Positions 42,278 to 46,788 of a DNA stretch of 46,788 nt are shown in pieces (the stretch's first letter is position 1; each line of letters starts with the position of its first letter). A model generated the notes under the pieces. That model was not told where the DNA came from and searched no databases. It saw nothing but the letters and a program-made list of their open reading frames with translations. Source of the stretch: Prosthecobacter sp. (GTDB lineage Bacteria; Verrucomicrobiota; Verrucomicrobiia; Verrucomicrobiales; Verrucomicrobiaceae); the NCBI GenBank assembly GCA_030833205.1, contig JAURHS010000009.1, forward strand, positions 1 to 46,788, given 5' to 3'. A program made the position numbers and the translations under genes.

Positions 42278-43006
42278 TCAGCGCACCCAGCGGGCGCCCT
42301 CGGCGAGAGCCACCTGCCAATTGCGCAAGTGGCCGTTGGAGTAGTCGGTCTTGCCCTCGGCCCCAATCATGCGTTGCCCCGTGGCCCGCTTCCAAAAACG
42401 GCTCATGCTCTCGCCGGTGTGACACCCCCAACTCTGGCAGTAAGCTCGACGGGCAAAGGCCCTGCGATCCAGGCGCGCAAGATCCGTTTCGTGTAACCAT
42501 GCCGAGGACACCGCATAATGGCTGCTGCTGTAATCGAGCATGAAGCAGTGTTTGTTGGAGTGACCGAAATATTCAAAGCCAACAATCGGCAACCCGGCCC
42601 TGGGCTGCCTTGCGCTGCCCTGGTTGATGTAGCGGATGAGATCTTCTCCAGTATCCAGCCACACCAAATTGAGATGAAACTTCTCCCGCACCGACTTGCA
42701 AAAATCCACCAACGGCTGCCCATCTTCCCGAGCCCGGCGCTCATAGCCTCCGCGATACACCAGCCAGGTCCACACCGTACCTGCCTTGGCCTTGGGCTGC
42801 AATTGCTCAAAGCGAACTCTGGCCGAGCGCACAAAGTTGCCCCACCAGCGGTCGTGGCGCATGTCGGGGCTTCGCAGCTCCTCCCACTGCCTCAGGGCGG
42901 GCCCCCCTGAGCAAAGAATGTACTCACCGGGCTGGGGCTCTCGGGCCATTGATGGCAGGGCAAACAGCCATGCCAAGATCAACCATGGGGCGCAGCGCCG
43001 CAGCAT
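42278..43006 (-). CDS. Small secreted protein, possible clan CD (caspase-like) fold
   Basis: A 242-residue protein with a signal peptide (MLRRCAPWLILAWLFALPSMA). No family could be named with confidence. The C-terminal half shows a pattern reminiscent of clan CD and DUF4347-type caspase folds. One block is a hydrophobic strand ending in His (GFEYFGHSN, H149). About 45 residues later comes a strand ending in Cys (AYCQSWGCHTGESM, C195), then FWKRATGQRMIGAEGKTDY, which looks like the GxxFW...ATG...GA region of those proteins. The N-terminal half (YILCSGGPALRQWEELR; WTWLVYRGGYERR) is conserved-looking but unplaced. It starts one base after the DUF1080 stop (TGACATG), so the two are tightly coupled. 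If the fold is right, it may be a peptidase or an inactive relative. Confidence 0.6.
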   Translation of the reverse strand: MLRRCAPWLILAWLFALPSMAREPQPGEYILCSGGPALRQWEELRSPDMRHDRWWGNFVRSARVRFEQLQPKAKAGTVWTWLVYRGGYERRAREDGQPLVDFCKSVREKFHLNLVWLDTGEDLIRYINQGSARQPRAGLPIVGFEYFGHSNKHCFMLDYSSSHYAVSSAWLHETDLARLDRRAFARRAYCQSWGCHTGESMSRFWKRATGQRMIGAEGKTDYSNGHLRNWQVALAEGARWVR

Positions 43007-43007
43007 G

Positions 43008-43721
43008 TCACTTCAGGGGCACCAGCTTGAATTGACGGAACTGCACCTTCATCGGCGGTCCCGCATGAATCTGCAGAGCCAGCAACCCCTCCTTGGGCGC
43101 ATTGGCGCTGTCCTCGTCGGTGACATCAATGGTGAGATTGCCGTTGATGTAGTGCTGCACATGATTGCCCTTGGCAACGATGCGGTAGCTATTCCAATCC
43201 TCCTTCTTGATCGCGGCTCCGATGGCGTTGGAGTCGCCAGTGCTGCCAACCTTCTCCACTGTCGGCTTCTTGCCTTGACCGGGCTTGATCACATTCTTCT
43301 CTCCGCGCAGGGCAAGAATGCCGCGACCGCGCTCCTCATAGAGAATGCCGCTGTACTTGTCGCCGGCTTCGAAGTCGGCCTGATAGCCGCTAATGATCGG
43401 GCCATATTGGCCAGCGGGAAGTTCCTTGCTGCGGTACTGCACCCCCGAGTTGCCTTTCTCGATGCGGTACTCAAAGGTCAATTCGAAATCACTGACCTTG
43501 CCACCCTTCCAGACCAGAAAGGTGTTGTGAGTGATGATGCCGCGGGCTGGCTTGGCTGGGTCAGGCGGGGTGATGCCGGTGATCGTTCCATCCTGCACGC
43601 TCCAGAGTTGGGGGTTGCCCTCCCAGCCGCTGAGGTCCTTGCCATTGAAGATGGTGACTTCGTCGGCAGCGAGAAGGCTGGAGGCGGCCAGAAGGCTAAG
43701 CAGGAGGGTCTTGGATTTCAT
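43008..43721 (-). CDS. DUF1080 (3-keto-disaccharide hydrolase-like) secreted protein
   Basis: A 237-residue exported protein with a signal peptide (MKSKTLLLSLLAASSLLAA). The DUF1080 concanavalin-like fold is recognisable from FNGKDLSGWEGN, WSVQDGTITG, FELTFEYRIEKGNSGVQYRS and HYINGNLTIDVTDED. Some members hydrolyse 3-keto-glycosides or beta-glucan-type sugars, but most are uncharacterised. It heads a minus-strand run with the possible caspase-like gene (1 base apart), Sel1, DUF1573 and rhodanese genes. The leader CTTCTTCATCCCC precedes the ATG. It is divergent from cysS. Confidence 0.92.
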   Translation of the reverse strand: MKSKTLLLSLLAASSLLAADEVTIFNGKDLSGWEGNPQLWSVQDGTITGITPPDPAKPARGIITHNTFLVWKGGKVSDFELTFEYRIEKGNSGVQYRSKELPAGQYGPIISGYQADFEAGDKYSGILYEERGRGILALRGEKNVIKPGQGKKPTVEKVGSTGDSNAIGAAIKKEDWNSYRIVAKGNHVQHYINGNLTIDVTDEDSANAPKEGLLALQIHAGPPMKVQFRQFKLVPLK

Positions 43722-43815
43722 GGGGATGAAGAAGGGCACTAACGCATGGCTTCGGCCTTGTCTATCCCGATTGCTGACTTGCCCCGCGCCAATGTCCCTT
43801 CACTATGAGGGCTGC

Positions 43816-45219
43816 ATGGCCCTGACCCTCTACGATACCCTCAGCCGAAAGGACCACCTCCTGCAACCCCTCGATGGCAGGACACTGCGCTTTTACTGCT
43901 GCGGCCCCACGGTCTACGGACCGGCGCACATTGGCAACTTCCGCACCTTTGTGACTCAGGATGTTCTGCGCCGCGTCCTTGAGCAGGGCGGTCTGCCCAC
44001 CCTGCATGTGCGCAATCTCACGGATGTGGACGACAAAACCATCCGCGACTCGCAGAAGGCCGGCCAGAGCCTGGGCGAGTTCACCGCCTTCTGGACTGCG
44101 CGGTTCCACGCCGACTGCAGGGCCCTGAACCTTCTGCCTCCGCATCATGAGCCCAGCGCCGTAGCGCACATTCCCCATCAGGTGCGCATGATCGAGACCC
44201 TGATACAACGCGGTCACGCCTATGAAGCCGCAGATGGCAGTGTGTATTTTCGAGTGGGGTCCTTCGCCAATTACGGCCGCCTCTCCCACCTCGAAGACCG
44301 CGAGCTGAAAACAGGCGCCTCGCAGGCCCAGCAAAGCGACGAATACAGCAAGGACGCCTTGGCGGACTTTGCCCTTTGGAAGGCTCGCCGCCCTGAGGAT
44401 GGGGGGAATTTCTGGCCCAGTCCCTGGGGCGAGGGCAGGCCAGGCTGGCATTTGGAGTGCAGCGCCATGGCACTGGAGTACCTCGGCGAGGAGTTCGATT
44501 TGCACAGCGGGGGCATTGACCTGATCTTCCCCCACCACGAAAACGAAATCGCCCAGAGTTGCTGCTCGACGAGCGGAAACTTTGCCCGCCATTGGTTCCA
44601 TGTGGCACACCTCATGGTGGACGGCGGCAAGATGAGCAAGAGCCTCGGCAACCTCTACACCCTTGAGGATCTGGCCCAACGCGGCTTCAGCCCCGCAGAG
44701 GTACGCTACTGTCTGATCAGCGGCCATTACCGCACCCCGCTGAACTTCACTCTGCACTCGCTTCAATCAGCGGCTGCGGCTCTGGGGAAGCTGGCCAAGT
44801 TCCGTCAGGGACTCTGCGCCATCACCGCCAGCCATGCCCCGCAATCCTCCAACGGCCCGGGCCCCTTTGCTGCCGCTTGGTCGCAATTGCAGGCCGATCT
44901 CAATGTCCCAGCTGCTCTGGGTGCCATGTTCTCAGTGGTCAACGCCACGCGGCCCGCCGAGATCAACGAGGCCCAAGCCGGCGCTCTGCTCGACGGTCTC
45001 GCCTTCATGACGCAGGCGCTTGGATTGCAATTGCCTGAGGCCCAAGCTCAAGCTCCAGCCCAGCAGGCCCCGGCGGAAATCCTCGCGCTGGCCCAGCAGC
45101 GCTGGGAAGCCAAGGCGGCTCGCGATTGGCCCCTGGCCGACCGCCTGCGCCAGGAGGTGGAAGCCCAGGGCTGGGTGATCAAGGACCACAAAACGGGCTT
45201 CGAGGTGCAGCCCAAGTAA
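43816..45219 (+). CDS. cysS: Cysteine-tRNA ligase
   Basis: A 467-residue class I aminoacyl-tRNA synthetase that charges tRNA-Cys; cytoplasmic. The HIGH-type motif is HIGN (38-41) after C29-G-P-T-V-Y-G-P-A. The zinc ligands are C29, C215 (LECSAMA), H240 and E244 (FPHHENE). KMSKS is at 272-276 (GGKMSKSLGNL). The C-terminal anticodon domain is present (KAARDWPLADRLRQEVEAQGW). The ATG at 43816 has GAGGG about 6 bases upstream, one of the few Shine-Dalgarno sequences in the window. The ATG at 43792 would add 8 residues; the frame further up is antisense to DUF1080. Confidence 0.97.
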   Translation: MALTLYDTLSRKDHLLQPLDGRTLRFYCCGPTVYGPAHIGNFRTFVTQDVLRRVLEQGGLPTLHVRNLTDVDDKTIRDSQKAGQSLGEFTAFWTARFHADCRALNLLPPHHEPSAVAHIPHQVRMIETLIQRGHAYEAADGSVYFRVGSFANYGRLSHLEDRELKTGASQAQQSDEYSKDALADFALWKARRPEDGGNFWPSPWGEGRPGWHLECSAMALEYLGEEFDLHSGGIDLIFPHHENEIAQSCCSTSGNFARHWFHVAHLMVDGGKMSKSLGNLYTLEDLAQRGFSPAEVRYCLISGHYRTPLNFTLHSLQSAAAALGKLAKFRQGLCAITASHAPQSSNGPGPFAAAWSQLQADLNVPAALGAMFSVVNATRPAEINEAQAGALLDGLAFMTQALGLQLPEAQAQAPAQQAPAEILALAQQRWEAKAARDWPLADRLRQEVEAQGWVIKDHKTGFEVQPK

Positions 45220-45227
45220 GCCTGCCA

Positions 45228-45243
45228 GGCCTCAGATCAGGCC
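45228..45243. terminator. Hairpin between convergent cysS and FG-GAP genes, possible terminator
   Basis: GGCCT (45228-45232) pairs with AGGCC (45239-45243) around CAGATC, in the 26-base gap between the two stops. There is no T-run on either side, so strength is uncertain. Confidence 0.3.
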
Positions 45244-45245
45244 CC

Positions 45246-46445
45246 TTACTGAGCTGGCGGCGCTGCGCGCTCATTCCAGTAAATCTTCAGATTGTGGCTG
45301 GAGCGGCCAGCAGCCACGATGTCCACATCGCGATCGCCGTCCAAGTCGCTGCCCACGGCGTCCTCACAGGCCATGCCGTTGTCGTCGAGCAGTGCCTGCT
45401 GCCAACCCGAGCCATTTTCCTTGGTGGTGTAGAAGAGCTTCACGCCCACTCGGGCTCCGATGCGGCCGTTGGCACGCCAGCCCACCACGACCTGCCGATT
45501 GTAAAGACCGAGCAGGTCATGACAAGCCAGGGCGTGGCCATCCACCAATGAGTCATCAAGCACTTTGCGCTGCCAAAGACCATCCTTGGGCCCCATGGGC
45601 GGTGGGGTGTACATCACGAGTTGAGACCCGTGCATCGGCTCGATCGTGGCGAGATAGGGTTGCCCGCCGGCAAACACGCCCCAGCGCACCTCCCCTGCCC
45701 CCTCCAGACCGGGCTGATCATGCTTGGCCACCCAGCGCGCATGCCAGCCCTGGGCGGTGGAGTCCACGCGGGCAATGCCCTCGCGCCCACAGAGGTAGAT
45801 GGATTCCGGGTCTGCCGGGTTGCCTGAGGGCATGACATCGAGGTTGTGGGTCTGGTGCATCCAGTCGCAGACCAAGGAGGTGTTCCAAGTCTGGCGCATT
45901 GGCTCGGCGGGCATGTGATAGGCCAACACCCGCACGGTTTCGCCCTTGCCTTGGACATTGCCCCTGCCATGCAGAGGCACCACGATGAGGTCATAGCGAC
46001 CCGCCGCATTGCGTACCCAGCGCATGCGGTGCGTGGTGGGTTCATGCGTCAACTGCACAGGGGTCCATGGCTGGCGCCGATCGGCTGGAGCCTGCAAATA
46101 AAACACGGCACCACTGTCCTTGGTATCCGCCGGGTTCCACTGCGCCCCAAGGGCAATCTCGCACTTGCCGTCGCCATCAATGTCTCGCGCCGCCACACAG
46201 ACATGGTCTCGGGCCGTCAACTGGCCCACGATGCGGTGCTTGGTCCAAGCTGGGTTCTCGTACCAGTACAGGGCATCCTTGTCGCAGAGGATGATGTCGC
46301 TGCGGCCATCGCCGTTGACATCGCTCAGCGCCAAGCCGTAACCAATGCCGACCGCGCCGTCCACGAGTTGGGGCCGGAACTTCACCTCCACCGCAAGGCT
46401 GAGCTGGAGGCCAAACATCGCAAGCACGGAAAGTTGCCGGATCAT
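45246..46445 (-). CDS. FG-GAP/VCBS repeat secreted protein
   Basis: A 399-residue exported protein. A signal peptide (MIRQLSVLAMFGLQLSLAV) is followed by beta-propeller repeats of the FG-GAP type carrying D-x-N/D-x-D-G calcium-type loops: SDVNGDGRSDI, DIDGDGKCEI and LDGDRDVDIV. Aromatic WYENPAW and IYWNERA motifs at repeat ends are typical of VCBS propellers found in Planctomycetes and Verrucomicrobia. It probably binds carbohydrate or protein at the cell surface; no enzyme motif is visible. The ATG at 46445 was chosen over the longer frame to 46685, which is antisense to the next gene's leader. It is divergent from the partial gene at the window end. Confidence 0.88.
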   Translation of the reverse strand: MIRQLSVLAMFGLQLSLAVEVKFRPQLVDGAVGIGYGLALSDVNGDGRSDIILCDKDALYWYENPAWTKHRIVGQLTARDHVCVAARDIDGDGKCEIALGAQWNPADTKDSGAVFYLQAPADRRQPWTPVQLTHEPTTHRMRWVRNAAGRYDLIVVPLHGRGNVQGKGETVRVLAYHMPAEPMRQTWNTSLVCDWMHQTHNLDVMPSGNPADPESIYLCGREGIARVDSTAQGWHARWVAKHDQPGLEGAGEVRWGVFAGGQPYLATIEPMHGSQLVMYTPPPMGPKDGLWQRKVLDDSLVDGHALACHDLLGLYNRQVVVGWRANGRIGARVGVKLFYTTKENGSGWQQALLDDNGMACEDAVGSDLDGDRDVDIVAAGRSSHNLKIYWNERAAPPAQ

Positions 46446-46470
46446 CCGGCCATGTTGAGGGAACCGCGCT

Positions 46471-46537
46471 GACCTGACCACCGAAAAGCGCTGTTGCCCC
46501 AGGATTTCAGTCGCAACAACAACCCGCAGGTCAGGTC
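46471..46537. repeat. 9-bp inverted repeat GACCTGACC/GGTCAGGTC in a divergent promoter region
   Basis: GACCTGACC (46471-46479) and its exact reverse complement GGTCAGGTC (46529-46537) lie 49 bases apart in the 152-base gap between the FG-GAP gene and the partial gene. Each arm contains two overlapping TGACC units. This could be a pair of operator half-sites. Confidence 0.45.
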
Positions 46538-46563
46538 GCAAAAACACTTGCCAGGGCCAGTTT

Positions 46564-46584
46564 CGGGTTACCTTACGGGTTACC
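46564..46584. repeat. 9-bp direct repeat CGGGTTACC (period 12) upstream of the partial gene
   Basis: Two copies of CGGGTTACC (46564-46572 and 46576-46584) are separated by TTA, 13 bases before the ATG at 46598. The period of 12 is close to one helical turn, as for response-regulator sites. It is too close to the start to be an upstream activator, so a repressor is more likely. Confidence 0.45.
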
Positions 46585-46597
46585 CATTCGACTCCGC

Positions 46598-46788
46598 ATG
46601 CCCAGCGCCTCACTCCCCCTGTCTGCGGTTGTGGCACTTGGCGGGTTGATGCTCTCTGGGGTGTTGCAGGCCCAGTCCAGCCCAATCTGGCAATCCTTCC
46701 CAGCGCCGGATCAGAGCCCCCATTCGCCCATCGCGGAACTTCATCTCTCTGACGACGGCAGCGCCCTGAGTCTGCACCGGCGCAACCT
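46598..46788 (+). CDS. Secreted protein, partial (C-terminus beyond the window)
   Basis: Only the first 63 codons are present. The frame is open to the last base. The N-terminus is a signal peptide (MPSASLPLSAVVALGGLMLS to about VLQAQ, residue 26), followed by a Pro/Ser-rich linker (PDQSPHSP) and a mixed segment (ELHLSDDGSALSLHRR). No family can be assigned from so little sequence. Direct and inverted repeats lie just upstream. Confidence 0.6.
   Translation, partial: MPSASLPLSAVVALGGLMLSGVLQAQSSPIWQSFPAPDQSPHSPIAELHLSDDGSALSLHRRN

Overview
The window reads as a GC-rich chromosomal segment of a Verrucomicrobia-type bacterium (PVC superphylum). The main reasons are a five-gene pilus-like locus (24.8-31.8 kb) whose products and order match the Amuc_1098-1102 cluster of Akkermansia as I remember it, planctomycete/verrucomicrobial signature families (PSCyt1-DUF1549-DUF1553, DUF1501, DUF1080, WD40 fused to a cytochrome c domain, FG-GAP, DUF1573), lysine synthesis through DapL, and a coaE-rho neighbour pair that I also recall from chlamydiae. 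No phage, IS element, integrase or CRISPR array was seen, and gene density is high on both strands.

Layout. 0-5.7 kb: a small membrane-anchored protein of unknown function, then a large secreted cytochrome/DUF1549/DUF1553 protein whose stop overlaps the start of a Tat-exported DUF1501 protein. 6.0-6.9 kb: tRNA-Thr(TGT) with a possible promoter, and purQ. 7.0-17.1 kb: a second, unpaired DUF1501 protein, aspartokinase, a rhomboid protease, a CGWS glutaredoxin, dapL, a cytochrome/WD40/coiled-coil protein and a UvrD/PcrA helicase. 17.2-20.3 kb: a membrane protein and a secreted CehA/McbA-type PHP metallohydrolase, with two hairpins between them. 20.4-24.6 kb (minus): coaE-rho-rnd-hemB.

24.7-31.8 kb (minus): the pilus-like operon, read as Amuc_1102-like, PilM fused to a PilN-like region, Amuc_1100-like, Amuc_1099-like, secretin, then a strong terminator. 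31.8-39.9 kb: UDP-glucuronate decarboxylase, a Tat-type metallophosphoesterase, a type IV pseudopilin with a Pro/Gly/Ala-rich tail and its own terminator, two unknown genes, tatA, an endonuclease/exonuclease/phosphatase protein, a nucleotidyltransferase and a di-haem cytochrome c peroxidase. 39.9-43.7 kb (minus): a DUF1080 protein, a small secreted protein that I suggest has a caspase-like (clan CD) fold, a Sel1-repeat protein, DUF1573 and a rhodanese. 43.8-46.8 kb: cysS, an FG-GAP repeat protein, and the first 63 codons of a secreted protein cut off by the window edge.

How the genes fit together. Much of the window serves the cell envelope: a secretin with its inner-membrane partners and a nearby pseudopilin, a TatA subunit alongside three likely Tat substrates, several exported c-type cytochromes, and secreted carbohydrate-related proteins. 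The housekeeping genes (purQ, lysC, dapL, hemB, coaE, rho, rnd, cysS, uvrD) look intact. Many start codons follow a C/U-rich leader instead of a Shine-Dalgarno sequence. Function calls rest on reading motifs by eye; no database search was run.
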